From Nocardioides sp. (GTDB taxonomy: Bacteria; Actinomycetota; Actinomycetes; Propionibacteriales; Nocardioidaceae), in the NCBI GenBank assembly GCA_025964985.1, contig JAOPXU010000236.1:1-33710 (forward strand): DNA of 33,710 nt, given 5' to 3'. Below, piece by piece: positions 14,373 to 22,659 of this stretch (position 1 is the stretch's first letter; each line of letters starts with the position of its first letter). The notes under the pieces were generated by a model, which worked only from the letters and a program-made list of their open reading frames with translations, did no database searches and was not told where the DNA came from. The position numbers and the translations under genes were made by a program.

Positions 14373-15221
14373 GACCAGGCCCAGCAGCGACGCGGTCGGC
14401 AGCGCCCGCTCGAGGGCGGCGGCCAGCATCTCCGGCCGGTCGGCGTACCAGGCGAGGTGGGCGGCCTCAACCGAGGCGACCGGGACCGGCTCCCCCGCCA
14501 CGACCCAGTCGGCGGTGGGCTCGTCGGGCAGGCCGTGGGCGGCGACGACCTGGGGCAAGAGCGGCGCGTGGATCGACATCAGCAGCGGCCGTCGTACGCC
14601 GGGCGGGCGCGGGGGCAGGCCGAGGGCCTCGCGCAGCCGGGCGGCCAGCGGCTCGAGGACGGTGTTGCCGGGGTGGTTGATCGTGCGCATGGAGTCGGCG
14701 ACCGGACGGGCGAGCAGGTCGCTGACGCGGACGGTGCCGTGGAGCTGCTCGCGCCGCTCAAGCTCGGCGACCGAGGCAGCGGCGACGGCCCGCACGGCTT
14801 CGACGGTCAGGGGCGCGTCGGCCCGGCGTCCGGATGCGGCCAGGACGGTGCGGACGTCGTGGTAGGGCACGGCCGGCGGGTCGGGGCGCTCGAGTCCGGG
14901 CGGGTGGACGAGCAGGTGGTGGGGGTGCAGGCCGGCGTAGCGCACCGGCGGGACCAGCGCCGTGCGCGCGCCGGGCGGCAGGTGGGCGACCAGCTGCTCG
15001 GTGCCGACGGGCAGGCCGCGGTAGTCGGCGCCGACGGGCTGGCTGACGAACAGCTCGGTGCGCCCGAGGAGCTCGACGAGCGACGTCACGTCGGCCGGCT
15101 CCAGCTCGTGCAGCGGCGGGACGCGCACGGTGTGGACGTCGTCGCCGTCGAGGAGCAGCCGCAGCGACTCGGCCTGGCAGTTGCCGACGACGACCAGCGT
15201 GGGCAGATCGACGGCGGTCAC
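14370..15221 (-). CDS. WcbI-like polysaccharide biosynthesis putative acetyltransferase
   Basis: A 283-aa protein starting at the GTG at 15221, in a GTGA overlap with the previous gene; the longer ORF-track start is inside that gene. It opens with LPTLVVVGNCQAESLRLLL, the Gly-Asn-Cys-Gln signature of the WcbI family, followed by FVSQPVGADYRGLPVGTEQL and, in the C-terminal half, RTINHPGNTVLEPLA. WcbI of the Burkholderia capsule locus binds coenzyme A and is thought to be an acyltransferase. Here it is the last gene of the MAA operon and might acylate or otherwise modify a sugar added by the two preceding glycosyltransferases; that role is inference. Confidence 0.72.
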   Translation of the reverse strand: MTAVDLPTLVVVGNCQAESLRLLLDGDDVHTVRVPPLHELEPADVTSLVELLGRTELFVSQPVGADYRGLPVGTEQLVAHLPPGARTALVPPVRYAGLHPHHLLVHPPGLERPDPPAVPYHDVRTVLAASGRRADAPLTVEAVRAVAAASVAELERREQLHGTVRVSDLLARPVADSMRTINHPGNTVLEPLAARLREALGLPPRPPGVRRPLLMSIHAPLLPQVVAAHGLPDEPTADWVVAGEPVPVASVEAAHLAWYADRPEMLAAALERALPTASLLGLV

Positions 15222-16495
15222 GGGGCCCAGCCGCCCAGCCAGGCCTCCAGGACGAGGTCGGGGCGCCACGGCGTGAGGTGGGTGTCTGGCGAGGGATGGG
15301 GCGAGAGCAGCTCGGGCCGGCCCCAGCGCTCGGCCCGGCGCTCCAGGCGCAGGTCGGTGAGGGTGCCGACGCCGAGGTCGCGGACGCCGTGACCGTCGAG
15401 GCCCTGCAGCCCCTCGAGCGCCGCCTGCCAGTCGGCGGCACGGGCCAGGGCGCCGCACCGCAGGTCGAGCCGCAGACGGGCGACGTCGGGGTGGGTGTCG
15501 ACGACGCGGGGGTCGTCGCCGACCAGCGCGCGCTGCTCGTGCCGGTCGCGGGGCAGCAGGATCCGCGCGGTCGGGACGGCGGCCAGCAGGCTGTCGACGG
15601 TGGCCAGCAGCTCGGCGCCGCGCAGGTGGGGCGCGCAGGTGACGACCAGGTCGGCCGGTCCGCGCAGCAGCCCCCGCCAGCCGGTACCGGGGGCGGCGAC
15701 CCGGTCGGCCACGGCGCTGGTCTCGGCGAGCAACGCGTCGTCGCACCGCTCGCGCGCACCGGCGTCGAGCCCGTCGTGCCAGGCGACCGCGTCGCGCCGG
15801 TGGGCCAGCAGTCCCCCGGCCAGCCAGGCGCGGTGGGCGAGCTCCCAGTCCTCGCCGCCGTAGGTCGTGAACGACGGGTCGCAGCCGCCCAGCTCGTCCC
15901 ACCACCAGCGCGTGCAGCCGAGCACGGCCGAGATCACGTAGCGGTGGCTGGTGTGGTCGGCGTGCAGCAGGTCCTGCGTGCGCCGGTAGGCATCGCCCAG
16001 CCAGGCCGGCTCGGGCAGCTCGTGGTGCGGGCCGGCGTCCTCGACGGCCGCGTCGGTCGGCACGCCGGCCAGGGCGGCGTGGCGCCGGCGTCCGACCACC
16101 AGGCTCTCGGGCAGCCGCGACGGCAGGTCGACCAGGGCCTCGACGAGGCCCGGCTCGGGCGTGGTGTCGGCGTCGAGCAGCACCAGCAGCTCACCGGTGG
16201 TCGCGGCGACGCCGAGGTTGCGGGCGGCCGCAGCGCGGAACCCGTCGTCCTCCTGCCGCACCAGCCGTACGCCGTCCGGCACCGTGGGCGCGACGCGCGA
16301 GCCGTCGTCGCTCACCACGACCTCGAACGGCAAGCGCGTCTGACGGCCCAGGGCGTGCAGGGTGCGGGCGAGCTCGTCGGGCTGCTCGTAGTGGGTGACG
16401 ACGACCGAGACCCGCAGGTCGCGCGTGCCCGGCTCGGGCGGGGCGGCGAGGTCCCAGCGGTTGCCGGGCACGGTGTCGCCGAACGGCGGCCTCAC
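15218..16495 (-). CDS. Glycosyltransferase family 2 with extra C-terminal domain
   Basis: A 425-aa protein starting at the GTG at 16495 in a GTGA overlap with the GT4 gene. Residues about 30-240 are a GT-A domain with SVVVTHYEQPDELARTLHAL, VVSDDGS, ARNLGVAATTGELLVLLDADT (DxD-type metal site) and FTTYGGEDWELAHRAW. A further 170 residues (from GPADLVVTCAPHLRGAELLATVDSLL) look like a second, degenerate glycosyltransferase-like Rossmann region. No membrane segment is present, so it probably acts in the cytoplasm on a soluble or peripheral acceptor. The GGEDWEL loop is common in GT2 enzymes that build surface glycans. Donor and acceptor are unknown. Confidence 0.85.
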   Translation of the reverse strand: MRPPFGDTVPGNRWDLAAPPEPGTRDLRVSVVVTHYEQPDELARTLHALGRQTRLPFEVVVSDDGSRVAPTVPDGVRLVRQEDDGFRAAAARNLGVAATTGELLVLLDADTTPEPGLVEALVDLPSRLPESLVVGRRRHAALAGVPTDAAVEDAGPHHELPEPAWLGDAYRRTQDLLHADHTSHRYVISAVLGCTRWWWDELGGCDPSFTTYGGEDWELAHRAWLAGGLLAHRRDAVAWHDGLDAGARERCDDALLAETSAVADRVAAPGTGWRGLLRGPADLVVTCAPHLRGAELLATVDSLLAAVPTARILLPRDRHEQRALVGDDPRVVDTHPDVARLRLDLRCGALARAADWQAALEGLQGLDGHGVRDLGVGTLTDLRLERRAERWGRPELLSPHPSPDTHLTPWRPDLVLEAWLGGWAP

Positions 16496-17526
16496 CGCGT
16501 GTCCCGCCACCAGGCGCCGTAGGCCCGGGCGGTGTCGTCGAGGTGAGGACGCAGGTCGGTGCCGGGCCGCGCCCAGGTCGAGCCCGGTCGGAGCAGGGCC
16601 GCCGCGACCGCGTCGGCGAGGGTGTCGTCGCGGAACAGCGTGACGGTGTCGGGGCGCAGGGCGGCCACCTCGCGGGCGTAGGAGCCGTCGCGCACGAGCG
16701 GGCGGCGTCCGGCGGCGAGCCAGGTGTTGAGGCTGCCGGAGGCCGAGACGTTGCGGTGGGCGACGACCGGGACCGCGACCGAGCGCAGCCGGTGGGTCAC
16801 CTCGTCGTCGTCGAGGTGGCCGGTGACCTCGATCGGCACGTCGCGGGCCCCGGCCAGCCGCCGGATGTCCTCGACGTCGTCGTCGTGACCGGGTGCGGCA
16901 CCGCCGACGACGAGCACGCTCGCCGCGGTGCCGGTGCGCCGCAGGGCGGCGGCGGCCCGCACGACCTGCCGGTGGCCCTTGCCGGGGTAGACGAACCCGA
17001 ACACCCCGAGCACCGGCGCCGGGTCGGCGCTCGCGCCGTCGCCGGGCTGCATGCGGGTGGGCCGGGGCACGGGCAACGGGATCGTCGTGCCGACCGCGTC
17101 GGCGTCGCACCAGCGCTCGACGAGCAGGCGCTCGTGCTCGGAGTTGGTCGTCCAGGCACGCACCGCCCGCACGATGCGGCCGTACGCCGCCGCGCGGGCC
17201 GCGAACACCGGCCCGTCGGTCGGCTGCGGCACGTCGTGCAGCGTGACCGTCAGCGCGACGTCGCGGGCCAGCTGCTCGACCCGTGCGGCTGCAGCGTCGG
17301 GAGTCGCGCCGAGCAGCCGGTCGGTGAGGTGGAGGTGGACCGGGTCGTCGAGCGACTGCAGCCCGGCCACGTCGGTGACGACGCGCGCGCCGCACGCGGC
17401 GGCCACCTCGGCGGCGTACCGGGAGACCCCGTGGCGGGCGTCGCCGAGCACGAGGTGGACGGGGACCCGGTGGGCGGAGGGGACGGTGGGGCGCCTCGAC
17501 CGGAGTCCGACTGGCTGGCGGCTCAC
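16492..17526 (-). CDS. Glycosyltransferase family 4-like protein
   Basis: A 344-aa GT-B protein. N-terminal region: VHLVLGDARHGVSRYAAEVAAACGARV, the usual acceptor-side start with a glycine-containing loop. Middle: LTVTLHDVPQPTDGP and WTTNSEHERLLVERW. C-terminal donor half: PVLGVFGFVYPGKGHRQVVRAAAAL and SASGSLNTWLAAGRRPLVRDGSYAREVAAL. The usual E-x7-E donor motif is not clear; GSLNTWLAAGRRPLV sits where it is expected. It starts at GTG 17526 in a GTGA overlap with the dioxygenase gene and ends overlapping the GT2 gene. It would transfer a sugar in the MAA operon context; the substrate is unknown. Confidence 0.8.
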   Translation of the reverse strand: MSRQPVGLRSRRPTVPSAHRVPVHLVLGDARHGVSRYAAEVAAACGARVVTDVAGLQSLDDPVHLHLTDRLLGATPDAAAARVEQLARDVALTVTLHDVPQPTDGPVFAARAAAYGRIVRAVRAWTTNSEHERLLVERWCDADAVGTTIPLPVPRPTRMQPGDGASADPAPVLGVFGFVYPGKGHRQVVRAAAALRRTGTAASVLVVGGAAPGHDDDVEDIRRLAGARDVPIEVTGHLDDDEVTHRLRSVAVPVVAHRNVSASGSLNTWLAAGRRPLVRDGSYAREVAALRPDTVTLFRDDTLADAVAAALLRPGSTWARPGTDLRPHLDDTARAYGAWWRDTR

Positions 17527-18305
17527 CCGTACGACGCGACCATGCCGCGGTGCATCACCCGGTCACCGACGACGCCGGCGTGGTCGGCGCGGTGCAGGAC
17601 GCACGCGTTGTCCCAGACCACCAGGTCCTCGGGCGCCCAGGCGTGGGCGTAGGTGTTGTCGGGGCGGGTGGAGTGCGCGAGCAGCTCCTGCACGAGCGCG
17701 TCGCCCTCGGCCCGGTCGAGCCCGCTCACCGACCGGCAGCGCGCCGGCGTGGTCAGGTAGAGCGCCTCGCGGCCGGTGACGGGGTGGGGGCGAAGGATCG
17801 GGTGCTCGGCCTCGGTCTCGCCGTCGCCGGGCTCGACGCCGGTGACCACGTGGGTGATCGTGCGGCCCTCGACGCGGCGGCGCAGGTCGTCGGGCAGCGT
17901 CTCGGCGGCGCGGTACTGGTTGGTGAACTGCGTCGCCCCGCCCTGCGCGGGCACCGTGACCGCCCGCAGCGCGGTGTAGGACGGCGGCCGGCTGACGTAG
18001 CTGGTGTCGACGTGGAACGAGCTCTTCGGCGGGGCGCCGGAGTCCCAGCGGCCGACGTTGCTGATCACGTTGAGGTCGGGGTGGCTGTCGAGCGGCGTCT
18101 CCCCCTCGGTGAACGCCAGGTCACCGAAGCCGCGCAGGAACGCCAGGAACTGGTCGTCGTCGAGCACCTGGCCGGGCAGCACGGCGACACCGTGCTCGGC
18201 GAGCAGCCCACGCAGGTCGGCGACCAGCGCGGTCGGGTCGTCGGCGACCTGGACGCCGCTCACGCGGACGCCGACGGGGTCGAGGATGTCGGTCTGCACG
18301 GTCAT
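17523..18305 (-). CDS. TauD/TfdA-family Fe(II)/2-oxoglutarate dioxygenase
   Basis: A 260-aa protein starting at the ATG at 18305, sharing one base with the upstream stop (TGATG). The iron triad is visible: SSFHVDTSYV gives His98 and Asp100, and WDNACVLHRAD gives the distal His238. Arg249 (GDRVMHRG) is 11 residues after that His, as for the 2-oxoglutarate-binding Arg of TauD. Length and motif order are those of TauD/TfdA enzymes, which hydroxylate substrates in the cytoplasm using O2 and 2-oxoglutarate. The only MAA-pathway dioxygenase I recall, MysH of cyanobacteria, belongs to a different (phytanoyl-CoA dioxygenase-like) branch. A role in oxidising an MAA or its amino acid side chain is inferred from operon position. 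Confidence 0.88.
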   Translation of the reverse strand: MTVQTDILDPVGVRVSGVQVADDPTALVADLRGLLAEHGVAVLPGQVLDDDQFLAFLRGFGDLAFTEGETPLDSHPDLNVISNVGRWDSGAPPKSSFHVDTSYVSRPPSYTALRAVTVPAQGGATQFTNQYRAAETLPDDLRRRVEGRTITHVVTGVEPGDGETEAEHPILRPHPVTGREALYLTTPARCRSVSGLDRAEGDALVQELLAHSTRPDNTYAHAWAPEDLVVWDNACVLHRADHAGVVGDRVMHRGMVASYG

Positions 18306-19351
18306 CACCTCTCGAGGTCGGGGACGGGAACGGGTTCGGGGACGACGTGGGCGAGAGAAGCCTGCAACAGCGCCGCCAGCGGGATCCCGGCGGCCTCGGC
18401 CATCACGACCACCACCGAGGTCGGGGCGAAGGAGCAGTAGAGCGAGGCCTCGAGGAAGAACGGCGTGCCGGCCGGGTCGACGCGGAAGTCGAAGAGGCCG
18501 TGGTGGCGGCAGCCGAGGGCGTCGTAGGCGCGGAGCGCGGCCTCGTGGACGAGGGCGGTGAGCGGGTCGTCGACCGGGACGATCCAGGCGTGCGCGGCGT
18601 CCTTGGCGACCAGGCCCAGGTCGCCGGAGTCGTCGCGGCGCAGCTTGTCGTCGTGGTCGCGCACCGGCTTGGTGGCCGCGTCGACGGCGTACTCCTCCAG
18701 CGGCAGGCAGACCAGCACGTCGCCGACCTCGACCACGCCGCACCGCACCTCACGACCCAGCTCGACGTAGGTCTCCACGACCGCCCGGTCACTGTGCTCG
18801 CAGGCCGAGCGCACGGCGTCGTCGTACGCCGCCGGCTCGCGCACCAGCGTCACGCCGAGCGAGTTGTCGGCGTCGGCCGGCTTGACGACCACGGGCAGGT
18901 CGAGGAGGAGCGGGTCGCCGGGGCGCACGACCTGCGAGGCCGGTACGGCGACGCCGGCCGCGGCGACGACCGCGGAGGCGCGCGGCTTGTCGGCGCCCAG
19001 CGCCATCACCTCGGGCGCGTTGCCGACCCACGGGACGCCGAGCAGGTCGAGCAGCCCGCGGTAGGTCGTCATGCCGGGGCGGCAGAACATCTGCGGCAGC
19101 GCGGCGTCGACGTCGAGGTCGGCCAGGTGGGCGACGGCCTCGGCAAAGGTCAGCGCGGGGGCGGCGGCCAGCGCGGCGTCGTCGAGCGAGGCCGGGAAGC
19201 GCCAGGCGCCGCCCGGGGAGACGTGGGCGACGACGTGGTCGTGCTGGGCGCCGCCAGCACGGATCGCGTCGAGGCAGCCGCGGGCGTAGAGCCGCGACAC
19301 GTCGTCGAGCAGCGGGTCGACGGCGGAGCCGGTGAGGTGGAGCAGGCGCAC
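18305..19351 (-). CDS. mysD: MysD-like ATP-grasp ligase (D-Ala-D-Ala ligase homologue)
   Basis: A 348-aa ATP-grasp enzyme starting at the GTG at 19351, 1 nt after the MysC stop. It resembles D-Ala-D-Ala ligases: FCRPGMTTYRGLLDLLGVPWVGN in the N-terminal domain, LPVVVKPADADNSLGV (ATP-binding Lys, about 157), and GLFDFRVDPAGTPFFLEAS near the end. In MAA pathways such a ligase (MysD) condenses an amino acid with mycosporine-glycine to give an imine-linked MAA such as shinorine or porphyra-334. The C-terminal metal motif normally reads E-x-N; here it is E-A-S (about 301-303), followed by an unusual LYCSFAPTSVVVVMAEAAG. Asp288 and Glu301 remain. The amino acid used cannot be read from sequence. 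Confidence 0.8.
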   Translation of the reverse strand: MRLLHLTGSAVDPLLDDVSRLYARGCLDAIRAGGAQHDHVVAHVSPGGAWRFPASLDDAALAAAPALTFAEAVAHLADLDVDAALPQMFCRPGMTTYRGLLDLLGVPWVGNAPEVMALGADKPRASAVVAAAGVAVPASQVVRPGDPLLLDLPVVVKPADADNSLGVTLVREPAAYDDAVRSACEHSDRAVVETYVELGREVRCGVVEVGDVLVCLPLEEYAVDAATKPVRDHDDKLRRDDSGDLGLVAKDAAHAWIVPVDDPLTALVHEAALRAYDALGCRHHGLFDFRVDPAGTPFFLEASLYCSFAPTSVVVVMAEAAGIPLAALLQASLAHVVPEPVPVPDLER

Positions 19352-19352
19352 G

Positions 19353-20666
19353 TCAGTCCCCCGCCGGCTCGACGAGCTTGCCGATGTTGACGTCGACCTT
19401 GAGCCAGGGCCGGCCCGCGCGCAGGTTGCCCCACAGCAGCGACGGCAGGTGCAGGTGGTGCAGCGCGAGGAACGGCAGCGGGTCGTGGCCGTCGAGCACG
19501 GCCTCGGTGCCGCCCGCGATCGTGCGCAGCCGCCCGGGGGCGGTCGAGGGGTGGCGCAGGGCCTGCGACAGCTCGTGGTGCAGCCAGTACGTCGGGCGCC
19601 CGCCGACCGGCGGCTCGACCGCGGCGGCGCCGTCGTCGAGGTAGGCCCCGGCCACCTCGGGGCGACCGGCCAGCAGGGTGATGGCGGAGTGGGTGCGCGG
19701 GTTGCACTCGATCGCACGGACGACGCCGTCGGCGTCCTCCATGAAGTCGAACGACACCTGGCCGGTCAGGCCGTGGGCGGAGACGAACCGCTCGACCCAG
19801 GCCCGGATGGCCGGGTGCTCGACGTGCTCGTAGGTGAGCTGCCAGGCCGAGGACCGGCAGCAGACGTAGACCTGCAGCCGGCCGTCGCGGGCGGTGCCGT
19901 GGGTGCACCACTCGGTGCCGCGCAGCAGCTCCTGCAGGATCCACGGCTGCTCGGGCGAGATCGGCAGGTCGCGCACGAAGTCGGCGGTCTCGGCCGGCGT
20001 GGGGCGGGGCAGCGGCGTCAGGTCGAGGCGGCGCACCGGGTCGTAGGGGATGCTCTTGAGCACCCACGGCCCGGGGTGGGCGGCGAAGTCGAAGTCGAGC
20101 ACCTGCTGGGGATCGGTGATCCGGTGGGTGACCGGCACCGCGAGCCCGACCGCGGCGGCCATCTCGGCGAACGCGTGCTTGTCATCGACGCGGCGCAACG
20201 TGTCGGTGTCGAGGTGGACCACCTCGCAGTGGCCCTCGAGCCGCTCGGCCGCCTGCGCCTCGGGCAGGCTCGACGCGGGGCTGGAGACCGGCACCCAGAC
20301 GTCGACGTCCTCCTCCTTGACGATGCGCAGCAACGCCTCGGCGTAGTCGGGCGACGTCGGGTCGGGCACGACGTGGAACGCGTCCACGGCGTTGGAGAAG
20401 CGGTGCCCCGTCCAGCGGTAGCGGGCGGTCTCGACCAGCACCACCCGGTGGCCGGCGGAGTGCAGCAGCCGGGCCAGCACGAGCGCCTTGGTCATCTTGG
20501 CCCCGCTGACCAGGACCGTGCGCCGCGCACCCGGCTCGGGTGCCGCCAGCGCACGCTCGCCGCGGCGCAGTACGGCCGCCCCGACGAGCAGCAGGTTGAG
20601 CGGCAGCGTCGCCTCCAGCGCCACGATCGCGGCGAGGGACTTGAGGCGGGCGGCGGTGGGGGTCAC
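19353..20666 (-). CDS. mysC: MysC ATP-grasp ligase (4-deoxygadusol to mycosporine-glycine)
   Basis: A 437-aa protein starting at the GTG at 20666 (GTGA overlap with mysB). A hydrophobic N-terminal segment (LAAIVALEATLPLNLLLVGAAVL) precedes the ATP-grasp fold, as I recall for other MysC proteins. Distinctive strings match MysC: VSGAKMTKALVLARLLHSAGHRVVLVET, WTGHRFSNAV, DDKHAF, WVLKSIPYDPVRRLDLT, LTGQVSFDF and AIECNPRTHSAIT (metal-binding Glu320/Asn322). MysC ligates glycine to 4-deoxygadusol with ATP to form mycosporine-glycine. The flanking methyltransferase and DDGS genes confirm the pathway. Length is near that of cyanobacterial MysC (about 460 aa). Confidence 0.92.
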   Translation of the reverse strand: MTPTAARLKSLAAIVALEATLPLNLLLVGAAVLRRGERALAAPEPGARRTVLVSGAKMTKALVLARLLHSAGHRVVLVETARYRWTGHRFSNAVDAFHVVPDPTSPDYAEALLRIVKEEDVDVWVPVSSPASSLPEAQAAERLEGHCEVVHLDTDTLRRVDDKHAFAEMAAAVGLAVPVTHRITDPQQVLDFDFAAHPGPWVLKSIPYDPVRRLDLTPLPRPTPAETADFVRDLPISPEQPWILQELLRGTEWCTHGTARDGRLQVYVCCRSSAWQLTYEHVEHPAIRAWVERFVSAHGLTGQVSFDFMEDADGVVRAIECNPRTHSAITLLAGRPEVAGAYLDDGAAAVEPPVGGRPTYWLHHELSQALRHPSTAPGRLRTIAGGTEAVLDGHDPLPFLALHHLHLPSLLWGNLRAGRPWLKVDVNIGKLVEPAGD

Positions 20667-21448
20667 GCGACGCGCCGGACCAGGGTCACGCCGTCCCGCA
20701 ACGGCACCAGCACCTGCTCCACGCGCTCGTCGGCGGCCAGGCGGGCGTTGAAGGCGGCGATGGCCGACCCGTTGCTCGAGGGCGCCAGCGCCGCCCACGG
20801 CTCCCCCTGCAGCAGGGTGTTGTCGACCGCGACCACGCCGCCGGGGGCGAGGAGGTCGAGGTCGAGGACCGTGTCCAGGTAGCCGGCGTAGCCGGCCTTG
20901 TCGGCGTCGACGAAGACCAGGTCGAACTGCTCCCCCGCGTCGGCGAGCTGGCACAGGGTGGCGGCGGCGTCACCGACGCGTACGTCGACGAGCGCCCCCG
21001 CGGTCGCCGAGGCGAACGCGCCCCGGGCGACGGCAGCGGCGTGCTCGTCGAGCTCGCAGGCGACCAGGCGGCCGTCCGCCGGCAGGGCCTCGGCCATGGC
21101 GAGCGCCGAGTAGCCGGTGAACATCCCGACCTCGAGGACCCGGCGGGCGCGCGTCATCCCGACCAGCATCCGCAGGAAGGCGCCCTCGACGTGGCCCGAG
21201 AGCATCTCCTGCTCGAGCCCGGCGTCCCAGACCTCGGCGCGGGTGCGGACCTCGAGCGCGTCGAGGTCGTGCGAGGCCGGCGTGGTGCAGCGCCCGACGT
21301 AGTCGTCGAGCCCGGCGACCAGCGCCCGGGCGCGCGCCAGGTCGGCACGCACGTCGGGGTCGACGCCGTCGAGCCGGGCCTCCACGGAGGCCAGCAGGGC
21401 GGCGGCGATCCCGATCGGCGTGACCGGCCGAGCGGTGGCGGTCGTCAC
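20663..21448 (-). CDS. mysB: MysB O-methyltransferase (4-deoxygadusol formation)
   Basis: A 261-aa class I SAM-dependent methyltransferase of the caffeoyl-CoA O-methyltransferase type. SAM motif I is [22 protein letters not shown], the acidic residue after strand 2 is in VACELDE, and [17 protein letters not shown] and [14 protein letters not shown] follow. The [18 protein letters not shown] string is what I recall for MysB, which methylates desmethyl-4-deoxygadusol to 4-deoxygadusol. It starts at GTG 21448, a GTGA overlap with the mysA stop, and its own stop overlaps mysC in the same way, implying coupled synthesis of the core enzymes. Confidence 0.92.
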   Translation of the reverse strand: MTTATARPVTPIGIAAALLASVEARLDGVDPDVRADLARARALVAGLDDYVGRCTTPASHDLDALEVRTRAEVWDAGLEQEMLSGHVEGAFLRMLVGMTRARRVLEVGMFTGYSALAMAEALPADGRLVACELDEHAAAVARGAFASATAGALVDVRVGDAAATLCQLADAGEQFDLVFVDADKAGYAGYLDTVLDLDLLAPGGVVAVDNTLLQGEPWAALAPSSNGSAIAAFNARLAADERVEQVLVPLRDGVTLVRRVA

Positions 21449-22659
21449 GACTCGCGGGCGGTGTACTGCTCGACGCCCTCGCCGCCGCGCGGGTAGCCCG
21501 CGCACACGGCCTTGTGCACCTCGAGGATCTGCGTGAGCTCCTCGACGGTGAGGTCGTTGACGAAGCGGCACGTGCCGATCGGGGCGGGCACCGCCGCGCG
21601 CAGGAGGCCGTCGCGGGTCTGCATGATCGACGGGGTCGCCCGCTCCAGCAGGTCGCCGGTGAAGAACGGGCTGTCGATCGCCAGGCCCACCGAGCTGAAG
21701 AGCCCGAGCACCCGGTCGCGCTCGGCGGTGCTGATGTAGCCGCGCTGCTCGGAGATCGTCGCCGAGAACGCCATGTCGACGCTGATCGCGTGGCCGTGGA
21801 ACAGCGGCGGGTCGGGCGTCAGCTCGAGCGTCGGGCTCCAGGTGTGGCCGTAGGCGATGACCCGGTCGAGGTCGATCTCGTGGAGGTTGGGCACCTCGAG
21901 CTCGAGCATCGTGTGGATCGCGTCGTAGGTGATCCGGTCGGCGACCTCGCGCAGGTGCTCGGACCCGACCGCGTGGCCGAACGACGTCGTCAGCAGGTCG
22001 TCGGCGTACTTCTCGAGCGACTCGAAGATCTCGAGGTGCGAGACCGTCGCGATCTTGATGATCTCGGCGATGCCGTTGCGGACCTGGTCGACCGGCAGCG
22101 TGCGCAGCAGCGAGAAGTCGAGGAAGACCTTCTTCGAGGCGTGGTAGGCGCCGAGGCGGTTCTTGTGCTTGCCATGGTTGGCGCCGACCTTGATCGAGAC
22201 GCTCGCGTCGATGAGGCCGATCAGCGTCGTCGGGATGCGGATGTAGTCGGTGCTGCGCTTGTAGGCAGCGCACGCGAACCCGGCCACGTCGGTGGTCAGG
22301 CCGCCGCCGACGACGAGCACCCGCTCCTTGCGGTTGAGGCCGAACTCGGCGAACGCGTCGACGATCTTCTCCAGCGTGCGCAGGGACTTCGCCGTCTCCG
22401 CGATGCGCACGGGGACGACGCTGAGCTCGATCCCGTGGGTCCGGAAGTAGGTCGTGGCGGCGTCGCCGTGCAGACGCAGGACGTTCTCGTCGACGACCAT
22501 CAGGCAGCGGCCCTGGTCGCGGAACGTGTCGGCGAGCTCGGTGTTGTCGACGTCGAAGACGCCGGCGACGTACTCGAGCGTGTAGTCGATCTTCTCGTAG
22601 GCCTCGATGCGGAAGGTGGTGTCCGTGGCGGTGAGGCGGGCCGTGGGATTCGTCGTCAT
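21445..22659 (-). CDS. mysA: Desmethyl-4-deoxygadusol synthase (DDGS, MysA), sugar phosphate cyclase
   Basis: A 404-aa member of the dehydroquinate synthase superfamily. NAD site: [22 protein letters not shown]. Zinc ligands by family analogy: Glu199 (GIAEIIKIA), His272 ([12 protein letters not shown]) and His288 (FHGHAIS). Other strings ([25 protein letters not shown]) separate it from true dehydroquinate synthase. Residues reported to distinguish DDGS from 2-epi-5-epi-valiolone synthase are, as I recall, Ala and Thr in DDGS versus Asp and His; here Ala269 and Thr348 occupy what look like those positions, supporting DDGS. It converts sedoheptulose 7-phosphate to desmethyl-4-deoxygadusol. The ATG at 22659 shares one base with the HAD gene stop. 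Confidence 0.92.
   Translation of the reverse strand: MTTNPTARLTATDTTFRIEAYEKIDYTLEYVAGVFDVDNTELADTFRDQGRCLMVVDENVLRLHGDAATTYFRTHGIELSVVPVRIAETAKSLRTLEKIVDAFAEFGLNRKERVLVVGGGLTTDVAGFACAAYKRSTDYIRIPTTLIGLIDASVSIKVGANHGKHKNRLGAYHASKKVFLDFSLLRTLPVDQVRNGIAEIIKIATVSHLEIFESLEKYADDLLTTSFGHAVGSEHLREVADRITYDAIHTMLELEVPNLHEIDLDRVIAYGHTWSPTLELTPDPPLFHGHAISVDMAFSATISEQRGYISTAERDRVLGLFSSVGLAIDSPFFTGDLLERATPSIMQTRDGLLRAAVPAPIGTCRFVNDLTVEELTQILEVHKAVCAGYPRGGEGVEQYTARES

Noticed and set aside
14017-15392. Long + strand ORFs (14017-14865, 14298-15392) with repeated MKFRRP-KGFTGRPV strings
   Set aside because: They run through the palindromic repeats and antisense to the WcbI-like and GT2 genes, have no ribosome site and show no family motifs; they are artefacts of GC-rich sequence.
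21445-22659. Possible dehydroquinate synthase or valiolone-type cyclase instead of DDGS
   Set aside because: The neighbouring mysB and mysC and the Ala269/Thr348 residues favour DDGS; the shikimate pathway context is absent.
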